From Prevotella sp. (lineage in GTDB: Bacteria; Bacteroidota; Bacteroidia; Bacteroidales; Bacteroidaceae): a stretch of 33,471 nucleotides of DNA. Position numbers and translations under genes: made by a program. Each line of letters begins with the position of its first letter. Within the stretch, counting starts at the first letter, position 1. The notes beneath the pieces are model-generated. The model saw only the letters and a list, made by a program, of their open reading frames with translations. It searched no databases and had not been told where the DNA came from. The stretch spans positions 1-33,471 of the forward strand of contig JAFUUL010000011.1 in assembly GCA_017483805.1 (NCBI GenBank), given 5' to 3'. Below, piece after piece: positions 15,473-23,998 of this stretch.

Positions 15473-15616
15473 CGAAAATTTCCTTAGAAATCCTAAGAAA
15501 AAGTGTGTTTTTAGGAAAAAGTGACATTTTATAGGGTTATTTTTAGTGTTTTTTTTCCATATTTGCAAAATTTGTTGTTATTTTGCACCCTCAAATCAAA
15601 AGACAAGGAAATAGTA

Positions 15617-16471
15617 ATGAAAGTATTTCAGAAAATCGTCGACTTGCAGAATGCCCTCTTCGAGGCACGCAAGGAGGGAAAGGAGATTGGACTGGTGCCC
15701 ACGATGGGCGCCCTGCACGAAGGCCATGCATCGCTGGTGCGCCGCAGTGTGAAGGAGAACGGTATCACGGTCGTTTCTGTCTTCGTGAACCCCACACAGT
15801 TCAACGACAAGAACGACCTGAAGAACTATCCGCGCGACCTGGAGGCCGACTGCCGGCTGCTCGAAGCGTGCAAGGCCGACTATGTGTTTGCGCCTGAGGT
15901 GGATGAGATGTACCCCACGCCGGACAACCGCCACTTCGAGTATCCTCCCGTGTCGACCGTCATGGAGGGTGCCCATCGCCCCGGCCACTTCAATGGCGTG
16001 TGCCAGGTGGTCAGCCGCCTCTTCTATATCGTGCGTCCCGACCGGGCCTACTTCGGCGAGAAGGACTGGCAGCAGATTGCCGTCGTGAAGGCTATGGTGC
16101 GCCACTTGCAGTTGGGCGTCCAGATTGTGGAGTGCCCCATCGTGCGCGATGACGACGGTCTGGCACGCAGCAGCCGCAACACCCTGCTGACGCCCGATGA
16201 GCGTGCCATTGCCCCCAACATCTACAAGGCCCTGAAAGAGAGCGTTGCCTACGGCAAGAAGCACACGCTGAAGGAGACACACGACAAGGTGGTGAGCGAC
16301 ATCAACGCCGTGGACGGCCTGGAGGTGGAGTATTTCGCCATCGTCGACGGTAACACGCTGCAGGATGTGGCCGACTGGGAAGACTCGCCCTACGTGGTGG
16401 GCTGCATCACGGTCTACTGCGGCAAGACGCCCATCCGACTGATTGACCACATCAAATACAAGGAGGACTGA
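15617..16471 (+). CDS. panC: Pantoate--beta-alanine ligase (pantothenate synthetase)
   Basis: A 284-residue enzyme of normal length, making pantothenate from pantoate, beta-alanine and [14 protein letters not shown] (27-37) holds the HIGH-like nucleotide-binding motif (H34, H37), FVNPTQF and the HFNGV segment bind pantoate, YFGEKDWQQ and the SSRN loop complete the active site. The ATG at 15617 was selected over an upstream in-frame start because homologues begin at MKVF and the upstream 96 bp are AT-rich promoter-like DNA. An imperfect -7 element (TTATTTTG, 15578-15585) lies 31 bp upstream. panD follows 4 bp later, so the last two steps feeding pantothenate are coupled. Confidence 0.95.
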   Translation: MKVFQKIVDLQNALFEARKEGKEIGLVPTMGALHEGHASLVRRSVKENGITVVSVFVNPTQFNDKNDLKNYPRDLEADCRLLEACKADYVFAPEVDEMYPTPDNRHFEYPPVSTVMEGAHRPGHFNGVCQVVSRLFYIVRPDRAYFGEKDWQQIAVVKAMVRHLQLGVQIVECPIVRDDDGLARSSRNTLLTPDERAIAPNIYKALKESVAYGKKHTLKETHDKVVSDINAVDGLEVEYFAIVDGNTLQDVADWEDSPYVVGCITVYCGKTPIRLIDHIKYKED

Positions 16472-16475
16472 GGCC

Positions 16476-16820
16476 ATGATGATAGAAGTAATGAAGTCGA
16501 AACTGCACTGTGTGCAGGTGACAGAGGCTAACCTCAACTACATGGGCAGCATCACCATCGACGAGGACCTGATGGATGCGGCCAACATGATTGCGGGCGA
16601 GAAGGTGCAGGTGCTCGACAACAACAACGGCGAGCGCTTTGAGACCTATATAATAAAAGGTGAGCGCGGCTCCGGCTGCATCTGCCTGAATGGTGCTGCT
16701 GCGCGCCGCGTGCAGGTGGGCGACACGATCATCATCATCTCCTACGCGCTGATGGACTTCGAGGAGGCCAAGACATTCAAGCCGAGCGTGGTCTTTCCAC
16801 AGGACAACCGCGTGGTATAG
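16476..16820 (+). CDS. panD: Aspartate 1-decarboxylase
   Basis: The 114-residue proenzyme decarboxylates aspartate to beta-alanine, the second substrate of PanC. The self-cleavage site Gly24-Ser25 in YMGSITID is present; Ser25 becomes the pyruvoyl group. The body ([42 protein letters not shown]) follows the family closely. Starting at 16476 puts the cleavage site at the same residue numbers as in the E. coli enzyme; 16479 and 16491 are other in-frame ATGs. It is co-transcribed with panC and converges on the helicase gene only 7 bp away, without a visible terminator. Confidence 0.95.
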   Translation: MMIEVMKSKLHCVQVTEANLNYMGSITIDEDLMDAANMIAGEKVQVLDNNNGERFETYIIKGERGSGCICLNGAAARRVQVGDTIIIISYALMDFEEAKTFKPSVVFPQDNRVV

Positions 16821-16827
16821 CCGACTC

Positions 16828-19224
16828 CTATTTTATTATCTTATACTTAGCGAACTTCAGGAGCAACTGTTTGGTGCCCGCATTGCGGAACTCGACAGTT
16901 GCTTTCTCGTTTTCGCCGCTTCCCTCCACCTTCAGCACGGTGCCTATGCCGAAGCGCTGGTGCTCGATGACGTTGCCTTCGCGAAGGGCTGAGGATGACT
17001 GGGGAGCCGACGGCGACGGGACTGCGGCCGGAGCCGACGAAGACTTGACGGGCTTCAGGCGACCGCCGGCCTGATCCAACTGGCGACGGAACGACTCGCT
17101 GAAGGGATCGACGGCTGGCTCTGGCCGCCGCGGAGCCACCTGTCGGGGCTTCGGATCGGCACGGAACTGCGTGGCCACGGGACGCGGGTTCTGCATCCAC
17201 TCAGGGCCTTCCGATGCCTTCTGCCAAGGCTTGCGGGGCTCTTCGCGCTGAGCGGAGCCCAGACCCTCGTTGCCCTCAACGCGCAGCAGGGTGTGGTCTA
17301 TGTCGCGGATGAAGCGCGAGGGCGTGTCGTACTCCACACGTCCGTAGCGGAAGCGGTTCTGCGCACAGGTCAGTATGCAATGCCGCTCGGCGCGGGTGAT
17401 GGCCACATAGAGCAGGCGTCGCTCCTCCTCCAGTTCGCGCATCGAGCCCGTACACATGGGCGACGGGAAGATGTTCTCCTCCAGACCTACGACGAAGACG
17501 GTGGGGAACTCCAGTCCCTTGGCCGAGTGGATGGTCATGAGCGACACCTTCGGCTGGTCTTCGTCGCCCTCGCTGTCCAGGTCGGTCAGCAGGGCCACCT
17601 CCTGCAGGAAGTCCGTCAGCCCTGTCTGGTCGCCCAGACCCTCCTCACGACGGCTCTCCACGAAGTCCTGCATGCCGCCCAGGAACTCCTCCAGATTCTC
17701 CTGACGCGACAGGTCCTCAGGATTGCGGCTGCCATAGATGTCCTTCGACACGCCGCTCTCCATGATGATGGCGTGGCCCAGTTGATAGGCATCCTCGCCA
17801 TCCCTCCGGGCGCCCCACCCTTCCACCAGTTGGCGGAAGGCCTCCACCTTGGCCGCCGTGGCCTTGGAGAGTTCCAGATGGAAGAGCACGGGCTGCTGAA
17901 TGACCGTCCAGAGCGACACCCCGTAGGTGGTGGCGGCGGTCACGATCTTCTGCACGGTCGTGTCGCCGATGCCGCGCGTGGGATAGTTGATGATGCGCTT
18001 CAGGGCCTCTTCGTCGTTGGGGTTGGCCACCACGCGGAAGTAGGCTATCACGTCCTTGATCTCCTTGCGCTGGTAGAACGACAGCCCGCCATAGATGCGG
18101 TAGGGGATGCCGTCGCGGCGCATCTGTTCCTCGAACGAGCGGCTCTGGGCGTTGGTGCGATAAAGGATGGCGAAGTCGCTGTACTGACACTTGTCCTGCC
18201 GCCTGATGCGCTGAATATCCTTGCACACGATGATGGCCTCCTCGCGGTCGCTGTAGGCGGGCTTCAGCATCACCTTCTCGCCCTGGTCGTTGCGGCTGTA
18301 GACGTCCTTCGGAATCTGCCGCTCGTTCTTGCTGATCAGGCTGTTGGCCGCCTGCACGATGAGTTGCGTGGAGCGGTAGTTCTGCTCCAGTTTGAAGAGA
18401 CGGGCGTCGTCGTAGTACTTCCTGAAATCCAGTATGTTATCAATGTTGGCTCCACGAAAACTATAGATACTCTGAGCGTCGTCACCTACCACGCAGACGC
18501 GCTGCCGCTCCTGGGTCAGCAGGAGCACAATCTGCTGCTGAACGAAGTTGGTGTCTTGGTACTCATCCACCAACACGTACTGGTACTTCTCCACGTACTT
18601 CCGTCGGATGTCCTCGTGGTTCTTCAGTAGAAGGAATGTCTGCACCAACAGGTCGTCGAAGTCCATCGCATTGGCCTGCCGGCAACGCTCGGCATAGCGC
18701 ACGTAGACATCGGCCACGCGGGGGCGCTTGCTGTCGTAGAGCGAGCAGTTCACAAAGGCATCGGGCAGCACCAGATGGTTCTTAGCCATCGATATCTGGT
18801 CGCTGACCGACGAGGGCTTGTATTGCTTGTCGTCCAGCCCCATCTCCTTGACGATGCTCTTCACCAGCGAGCGCGAGTCGGCCTGATCGTAGATGGTGAA
18901 GTCGGAGTTGTAGCCGATGGCTGCCGCCTCCACCCTGAGTATGTGGGAGAAGACGGAGTGGAAGGTGCCCATCTGCAGGTAGCGCGCCTGCTCCTGCCCC
19001 ACCAGCCGGCCGATGCGCTCCTTCATCTCGCGGGCCGCCTTGTTGGTGAAGGTCAGGGCCAGGATGTTCCAGGGCTTGAGGCCCTTCTCCTGCAGCAGAT
19101 AGGCTATCTTGTAGGTCAGCACGCGCGTCTTGCCTGATCCTGCGCCTGCTATGACGAGCGAGGCGCCGTCGCAGTACTGCACGGCCTCTCGCTGGCTGTC
19201 GTTCAGTTGATTCAGTAGTTCCAT
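16828..19224 (-). CDS. UvrD/PcrA-type ATP-dependent DNA helicase
   Basis: A 798-residue superfamily 1A helicase. Walker A is AGAGSGKT (26-33); DEYQDTN is motif II; VGDDAQSIYSFRGA is motif III; SAKGLEFPTVFVVGLEE and YVAITRAERH are motifs V and VI. A Pro/Ser-rich linker (about 660-745) precedes a C-terminal Tudor-like domain (about 748-798, HQRFGIGTVLKVEG), which in PcrA/UvrD contacts RNA polymerase. It would unwind DNA in nucleotide-excision and mismatch repair and replication restart. The long linker is Arg/Pro-rich but length is typical for Bacteroidota homologues. A palindromic repeat array lies just upstream of the start and no promoter was found there. Confidence 0.9.
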   Translation of the reverse strand: MELLNQLNDSQREAVQYCDGASLVIAGAGSGKTRVLTYKIAYLLQEKGLKPWNILALTFTNKAAREMKERIGRLVGQEQARYLQMGTFHSVFSHILRVEAAAIGYNSDFTIYDQADSRSLVKSIVKEMGLDDKQYKPSSVSDQISMAKNHLVLPDAFVNCSLYDSKRPRVADVYVRYAERCRQANAMDFDDLLVQTFLLLKNHEDIRRKYVEKYQYVLVDEYQDTNFVQQQIVLLLTQERQRVCVVGDDAQSIYSFRGANIDNILDFRKYYDDARLFKLEQNYRSTQLIVQAANSLISKNERQIPKDVYSRNDQGEKVMLKPAYSDREEAIIVCKDIQRIRRQDKCQYSDFAILYRTNAQSRSFEEQMRRDGIPYRIYGGLSFYQRKEIKDVIAYFRVVANPNDEEALKRIINYPTRGIGDTTVQKIVTAATTYGVSLWTVIQQPVLFHLELSKATAAKVEAFRQLVEGWGARRDGEDAYQLGHAIIMESGVSKDIYGSRNPEDLSRQENLEEFLGGMQDFVESRREEGLGDQTGLTDFLQEVALLTDLDSEGDEDQPKVSLMTIHSAKGLEFPTVFVVGLEENIFPSPMCTGSMRELEEERRLLYVAITRAERHCILTCAQNRFRYGRVEYDTPSRFIRDIDHTLLRVEGNEGLGSAQREEPRKPWQKASEGPEWMQNPRPVATQFRADPKPRQVAPRRPEPAVDPFSESFRRQLDQAGGRLKPVKSSSAPAAVPSPSAPQSSSALREGNVIEHQRFGIGTVLKVEGSGENEKATVEFRNAGTKQLLLKFAKYKIIK

Positions 19225-19252
19225 TCCTTTTTGCTCTTAACTTTGCTTACGG

Positions 19253-19345
19253 CAAACCTGAGGTTTGCTTCGTCCAAACTCGGAGTTTGAAGCCTCCAAA
19301 CCTGGAGTTTGAAGCCTCCAAACCCAGGGTTTGAAGCCTCCAAAC
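19253..19345. repeat. Tandem array of 22-bp units, each with a 15-bp palindrome
   Basis: CAAAC recurs at 19253, 19275, 19297, 19319 and 19341, exactly 22 bp apart. Each of the first four units reads CAAAC, five variable bases, GTTTG, then a 7-bp spacer; units 2-4 share the spacer AAGCCTC. In units 1, 2 and 4 the variable bases change while keeping the palindrome (CCT/AGG, CTC/GAG, CCC/GGG); unit 3 combines the left arm of unit 1 with the right arm of unit 2. The fifth unit is truncated. The array fills the gap between the dehydrogenase stop and the helicase start. Confidence 0.9.
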
Positions 19346-19364
19346 TCCCACTATGTGACGTCGG

Positions 19365-20552
19365 TCATTGGTTGGCCATGCGGTAGACGGCCTCCATGTC
19401 CTGCTCGCCCAGCACCTCCATGGCGCCCACGGTGATGGTGCCACCGCGGCTGCACTTGCTCACCATCAGCGCAATCTCGTCGTCGGTCACGGGCCGGCCG
19501 ATGAGTTCGGGTATGCTGGTGGGCATGCCTATGCGGCGATAGAAGTCCTCCATCGCCTCGATGCCCAGCAGGGCGGTGTGCTCGGGGTTGGCGTAGTCGC
19601 AGGCCACGCCCATCACGTTGACGGCAAACTGCACGAAGCGCGCCTGATGCCTCTTCATCACGTAGCGGGCCCACGAGCCCCAAATGGCAGCCAGCCCGGC
19701 CCCGTGGGTCACGTCGAAGAGGGCACTCAGTTCGTGCTCCAGGCGATGGGTGGCAAAGTCTTTCTCGGTGCCGCACTCCGTCAGGTCGTTGTGAGCCAGC
19801 GAACCGGCCCACATGATCTGGGCCCTGTTGCGATAGTCATCGGGATGGCGGAGCACCTGCAGGGCGCAGTCTCTGACCGTGCGCAGCAGGGCCTCGCTGA
19901 GGGCGTCGGTCAGCGTCATCTCCTCGTACTTGGAGAAATATCGCTCCATGGTGTGCATCATGATGTCGGTGGCACCGGCTGCCGTCTGATAGGCAGGCAG
20001 CGTGAAGGTGCGCTCGGGGTTCATGATGCAGAAGCGGCAGCGGCACAGGTCGCTGTTGATGCCCCGCTTCAGCAGGCCCTCGTCCTTGGTGATCACACAA
20101 CTGCTCGACATCTCGCTGCCGGCAGCAGGGATGGTGAGCATCACGCCGATGGGCAGGCACGACTGGGGCACGGCCTTGCCGCACCAGAAGTCCCACACGT
20201 CGCCCTCGTAGCCCACGCCATAGCCGATGGCCTTGGCCGAGTCGATCACGCTGCCGCCACCGATGGCCAGGATGAAGTCCACCTGCTGCTCGCGGCAGAG
20301 GGCGATGCCCCTGCGCACCATCGAGAGCAGCGGATTGGGCACCACGCCCCCCAGTTCCACATAGGCGATGCCAGCCTCGCTGAGCATGCGCAGCACCTTG
20401 TCCAGCAGGCCCGACTTGCGGGCAGAGCCGCCGCCATAGTGCACCAGCACGCGGCTGCCGCCATTGCTACGAATCAACTGCGGAAGTTGTTCTTCCGACT
20501 CACGGCCGAAGACCACACGGGTCGGCGCATAGAAGTTAAAGTCCTTAATCAT
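19365..20552 (-). CDS. Iron-containing alcohol dehydrogenase (BdhA/YqhD-like)
   Basis: This 395-residue enzyme belongs to the group III metal-dependent alcohol dehydrogenases that reduce aldehydes with NAD(P)H. GGGSVIDSAK (98-107) is the dinucleotide-binding signature. Metal ligands D196, H200, H269 and H283 line up, offset by two, with D194, H198, H267 and H281 of E. coli YqhD. Substrate is not determined; butanal-type or other short aldehydes are typical. It lies 6 bp downstream of a glycosyltransferase gene on the minus strand, probably read through from it, with the repeat array and the helicase gene following. Confidence 0.9.
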   Translation of the reverse strand: MIKDFNFYAPTRVVFGRESEEQLPQLIRSNGGSRVLVHYGGGSARKSGLLDKVLRMLSEAGIAYVELGGVVPNPLLSMVRRGIALCREQQVDFILAIGGGSVIDSAKAIGYGVGYEGDVWDFWCGKAVPQSCLPIGVMLTIPAAGSEMSSSCVITKDEGLLKRGINSDLCRCRFCIMNPERTFTLPAYQTAAGATDIMMHTMERYFSKYEEMTLTDALSEALLRTVRDCALQVLRHPDDYRNRAQIMWAGSLAHNDLTECGTEKDFATHRLEHELSALFDVTHGAGLAAIWGSWARYVMKRHQARFVQFAVNVMGVACDYANPEHTALLGIEAMEDFYRRIGMPTSIPELIGRPVTDDEIALMVSKCSRGGTITVGAMEVLGEQDMEAVYRMANQ

Positions 20553-20558
20553 ATCTCA

Positions 20559-21530
20559 TTAATAGTTTTTACCCAGAAATCCTCTCAAAGTGAAGTAGAG
20601 CCACTCCTGCAGCCGGAAGAGCGTCCAGGAGGGCATGGGCCGATAGCCGAACTTGGCCGCGGCCCGACGGTCCAGCAGGCTGCGGTCTATGCCGAGCCAC
20701 GCCCTGTGCAACTCAGCGAGTCCATAGCGGCGATCGGCCTCAGGCAGTTCGCGCCCATGGACGAAGTAGAACATATAGACCCCCACCAGGTTGTGCCAGC
20801 GATGGGTCTCGTAGAGCGACTCCACCTGGCGCCCCACGCGCTGCTCCTGCAGGATGCGCTTCATCGACTCGTTGGCACGCAGGTAGTCGAAACGCCTGAC
20901 GCTGACCTGATGGGTCGCGGACGCATGCTGGCGGTAGTGGTAGACGCCCGTGCAGCGCCCCACCCTGCGGGCATACAGATAGTGCAGCCGGGTGGTGTTG
21001 TCGTCGCTGTAGAGTCGGCAGGTGGTGTCGTAGGGGAAGCGCTGGTGCAGGTCGGCCTTGACCAGATAGAGCCCATGTATCCTCCATGTCAGGCTGAGCA
21101 CGAAGGCATCATAGCCCGTCAGGGTCTGGAAGTCGGGCATGGGGTACATCTCCGCGTGGTCGGCATAGTCGAGCGACACGTCGAAGAGCACGGCATCGGT
21201 ATCGTCCACCATGGCGTCGACGGCCCGCTCCAGGGCGTCGGGCTCAAACCAGTCGTCGGCATCGAGCATACACACACAGTCGCCCTTGGCCCGCTTCAGT
21301 CCCTCGTTGCGGGCCTGGGCCTGCCCTTGGTTCTCCGTGAGCGTGATCACCTCTATGCGGCTGTCGCGCCGGGCGTAGTCGGCCAGTATCTGCGGCGAGC
21401 CGTCGGTCGACGCATCGTCGATGCAGACCACCTGGATGTCCTTCAGCGTCTGCGCCAGCAGCGAGTCGAGCGCCTGGGGCAGATAGTCGGCGGCATTGTA
21501 GACCGCCATGAGCACCGTCACCTTAGCCAT
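20559..21530 (-). CDS. Family 2 glycosyltransferase
   Basis: A 323-residue GT-A fold protein. VTVLMAVYN opens the nucleotide-binding domain, with DDAS at 38-41 and the metal-binding DADD at 90-93. The C-terminal part (about 210-323) is helical and ends in an amphipathic, aromatic stretch (WLYFTLRGF) that may touch the membrane. It would transfer a sugar from a nucleotide donor to a lipid-linked or nascent glycan in the cytoplasm; donor and acceptor are unknown. Its ATG is 8 bp inside the flippase gene end, so the two are translationally coupled. Confidence 0.9.
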   Translation of the reverse strand: MAKVTVLMAVYNAADYLPQALDSLLAQTLKDIQVVCIDDASTDGSPQILADYARRDSRIEVITLTENQGQAQARNEGLKRAKGDCVCMLDADDWFEPDALERAVDAMVDDTDAVLFDVSLDYADHAEMYPMPDFQTLTGYDAFVLSLTWRIHGLYLVKADLHQRFPYDTTCRLYSDDNTTRLHYLYARRVGRCTGVYHYRQHASATHQVSVRRFDYLRANESMKRILQEQRVGRQVESLYETHRWHNLVGVYMFYFVHGRELPEADRRYGLAELHRAWLGIDRSLLDRRAAAKFGYRPMPSWTLFRLQEWLYFTLRGFLGKNY

Positions 21531-23019
21531 GCCTTCCGAATTTTGATACGACCTTACCCTTCAGCGCATTCCAGAGACCGGTCTTCTGGTGCAGTATCTG
21601 CAGCGACACCACGCCGCTGACGAAGCACAGCAGCAGCCCGAAGCCCCAACGGAACAGGGCCGAGTCGAGCAGCGTGGTGCCGTAGATGACCAGCCCCAGG
21701 GGCACCTGGATGGCCACGAGTTGAAGCACGGAGTAGGACATGGTGTAGCCATACTTCAGCCGTGCATAGACATAGACGATCAGCACGTCGAACAGATAGG
21801 ACACGGTGATGGCCACGCCCGTGCCGTAGAGGCCCCAGTAGCGGTAGCCCAGGATGACCAGCAGGACAGTCACCACGTCGTAGGCCGCCTCGGTCAGCAG
21901 ATAGCCCACGGAGTTGGCCCGGGCCAGTTGCAGATAGGATATGGGCAGCGAGACGGCCTTCAGATACATGGACAGGGCGGCCACCTGGGCCATGGCCACC
22001 ATGGGCAGGAAGTCGCGCGTAAAGAGCAGGGGCACCACGATGGGCATCAGCACGATGAGCAGTGCCAGCAGCGGCGACACCAGCAGCAGCGACACCTCGA
22101 TCTGCTTGTTCACCATGTCGCTCATCACCGCCCGGTCGTGGCCCACGGACGAAAGCCGGGGGAAATAGTCGGTCTCCATGGCCGAGAAGACCATGCCGGC
22201 GTAGATGACGGTCAGCATGTAGCCTGCATTGTAGAGGCCCACCACATCGAGGTCGCCCTCCACGTTCAGGTAGGAGCGTATCACGATCTCCACCGCGCTG
22301 CCCAGGATGCCGGCCAGCACGAAGGCCACGCCCAGCCGCACCATGCCCAGCCCCTCGCCCAGAGTGCCCTGCAGGCCGCGGAAGGACAGGGGATAGAGCC
22401 GATAGGAATACCAGATGGTGGTCAGGAGCGACAGAAACGCCAGGCTGACGATGACAGGCACGATGCCGGTCTGGCCGAAAAAGTAGTAGACCGGGACTGA
22501 CAGCACCAGGGCCACGAAGATGTTGACGATCTGTATCATCGCCAGCGACTTCAGGCGGCGGCAGCCCTTCAGGATGGCCGTCTCTCCGCCCGTGATGGCC
22601 ATCAGGCCCACCGCCGGTGCCAGCAGCACGAAGTGGAGCGTGTGGTCGCCCCAGGAGAAGGTGATGTTGCTCAGCCACGGGCCAGCCACCATGCAGAGCA
22701 GCATGCCGCAGAGGGCCGTCAGCAGGCTCCAGGCTCGCACCACCTTGACGAAGTGGCCGATGCGGGCCTCATCGCCCGAGTCGAAGAGTTCCGACACATG
22801 GCGCACGGCGCTGAACGAGATGCCCAGGTTGGTGGTCTGAGAGACAAAGTTGATGGTGCTGTTGAACAGGGAGACCAGACCCATGCCGCCGGGGCCGAGC
22901 AGATAGGCCACAATCTTATTGCGCACCAAACCGATCAGTATGTTCAGGCCCTGTACGCCGCCGAAGATACTGATATATTTTAGCACGTGACCGTAACTGC
23001 TTTTCTCTCTATCCGCCAT
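21523..23019 (-). CDS. Wzx-like oligosaccharide flippase (polysaccharide/O-antigen translocase)
   Basis: The 498-residue protein is almost wholly hydrophobic with about 12-14 membrane segments and matches the PST branch of the MOP superfamily: IFGGVQGLNILIGLVRNKIVAYLLGPGGMGL at the N-terminus (shortened here to its Gly-rich core) is typical of Bacteroidales O-antigen translocases. Such proteins flip undecaprenyl-linked oligosaccharides to the periplasmic face of the inner membrane. It is first of its minus-strand group, followed with overlap by a glycosyltransferase. Three more glycosyltransferase genes lie divergently, implying one glycan pathway. No polymerase, ligase or initiating phosphoglycosyltransferase is seen here. 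Confidence 0.88.
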   Translation of the reverse strand: MADREKSSYGHVLKYISIFGGVQGLNILIGLVRNKIVAYLLGPGGMGLVSLFNSTINFVSQTTNLGISFSAVRHVSELFDSGDEARIGHFVKVVRAWSLLTALCGMLLCMVAGPWLSNITFSWGDHTLHFVLLAPAVGLMAITGGETAILKGCRRLKSLAMIQIVNIFVALVLSVPVYYFFGQTGIVPVIVSLAFLSLLTTIWYSYRLYPLSFRGLQGTLGEGLGMVRLGVAFVLAGILGSAVEIVIRSYLNVEGDLDVVGLYNAGYMLTVIYAGMVFSAMETDYFPRLSSVGHDRAVMSDMVNKQIEVSLLLVSPLLALLIVLMPIVVPLLFTRDFLPMVAMAQVAALSMYLKAVSLPISYLQLARANSVGYLLTEAAYDVVTVLLVILGYRYWGLYGTGVAITVSYLFDVLIVYVYARLKYGYTMSYSVLQLVAIQVPLGLVIYGTTLLDSALFRWGFGLLLCFVSGVVSLQILHQKTGLWNALKGKVVSKFGRHG

Positions 23020-23038
23020 ATTTTACCTATTCAAAACG

Positions 23039-23046
23039 CAAAATTA
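23039..23046 (-). promoter_or_regulatory. -7 element of the flippase gene
   Basis: Minus-strand TAATTTTG, an exact match to TAnnTTTG, 20 bp before the flippase ATG. No convincing -33 TTTG is found. Confidence 0.5.
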
Positions 23047-23056
23047 CAACAAATAT

Positions 23057-23087
23057 TTTGATTTTCCGTTATTTTCTTGTAATTTTG
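23057..23087 (+). promoter_or_regulatory. Promoter ending 5 nt before a start codon
   Basis: TTTG (23057-23060), a 19-bp spacer and TAATTTTG (23080-23087) give a full promoter. The glycosyltransferase ATG is at 23093, about where transcription should begin, so the mRNA may be leaderless. Confidence 0.7.
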
Positions 23088-23092
23088 TGCCA

Positions 23093-23998
23093 ATGAAACT
23101 GACTATCGTCATTCCCGTCTATCGCGTCGAGGCAACACTGGACCGTTGCCTGCAGAGCATTGTCGACCAGACCTACGCCGACTTCGAGGTGATTCTGGTG
23201 GACGACGGCTCGCCCGACACGTGTCCGCAGATGTGCGACAGATGGGCCGCCAGGGACGAGCGCATCAGCGTCATTCACCAGCCGAACAGGGGCCTGAGCG
23301 CGGCGCGCAATGCCGGCATCAGCGCAGCCAGGGGCGAACTGATCACGTTCGTAGACTCCGACGACTTCCTGGACACCGACACCTACGCCCAGGTGATGCC
23401 CACGGCTGAGCGGCACGACATCACGGAGTTTCCCGTCATGCGCTTCTACGGCTCCGCCAGGGCCAGGCGGCTCACCTTTGCCCCGCAGGTGGTGACCGAC
23501 CGGGAGCACTACTGGCTGGAGATGCAGGCCTACCGCCACACCTACGCTTGGAACAAGATCTACAGGCGCCGCCTGTTCGACGAGGTCAGGTTCCCCGAGG
23601 GAAGGGTCTTCGAGGATGTCTTCACCCTGCCCCTCCTGCTGCAAAGGGCGCAGAGCGTGGCCACCACCGACAGGGGCCTCTACTACTATTGCCTCAACCC
23701 CGACGGCATCACATCGAGGGCCACGGGCAAGGAACTGGAAGACCTGCTCGAGGCGCATCTGGCGGCCATGCGGCACTGGTGCGACGATGCCTACTACCTG
23801 CACGTGCTCAACACGCAGATGGACGTCTACGAGCGTACCGGCAAGGCCCCCGTCCTACCCCCACGCCAGGTCAGTCCCCTCGCCAGCGGCATCAGCGGCA
23901 GGCAGAGGCTGAAGGCCCTGACACTCTACATCTTAGGAATCGAACGACTATGCAAACTGAACAAAACCATACACCGATGGATCAAGCCCCGCTCATAA
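23093..23998 (+). CDS. Family 2 glycosyltransferase
   Basis: A 301-residue GT-A protein beginning MKLTIVIPVYRVE, with DDGS at 37-40 and the metal-binding DSDD at 88-91. The middle contains AWNKIYRRRLF, typical of capsular and surface-glycan GT2 enzymes, and EDVFTLPLLL with the likely catalytic ED. The ATG at 23093 was chosen because the GT-A fold starts there; the GTG at 23087 overlaps the -7 box. First gene of a three-gene plus-strand set; the next gene starts inside it. Confidence 0.9.
   Translation: MKLTIVIPVYRVEATLDRCLQSIVDQTYADFEVILVDDGSPDTCPQMCDRWAARDERISVIHQPNRGLSAARNAGISAARGELITFVDSDDFLDTDTYAQVMPTAERHDITEFPVMRFYGSARARRLTFAPQVVTDREHYWLEMQAYRHTYAWNKIYRRRLFDEVRFPEGRVFEDVFTLPLLLQRAQSVATTDRGLYYYCLNPDGITSRATGKELEDLLEAHLAAMRHWCDDAYYLHVLNTQMDVYERTGKAPVLPPRQVSPLASGISGRQRLKALTLYILGIERLCKLNKTIHRWIKPRS

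Noticed and set aside
19253-19345. CRISPR array
   Set aside because: Units are 22 bp with a 7-bp near-identical spacer and no cas genes are nearby; repeats contain palindromes with changing centres, unlike CRISPR.
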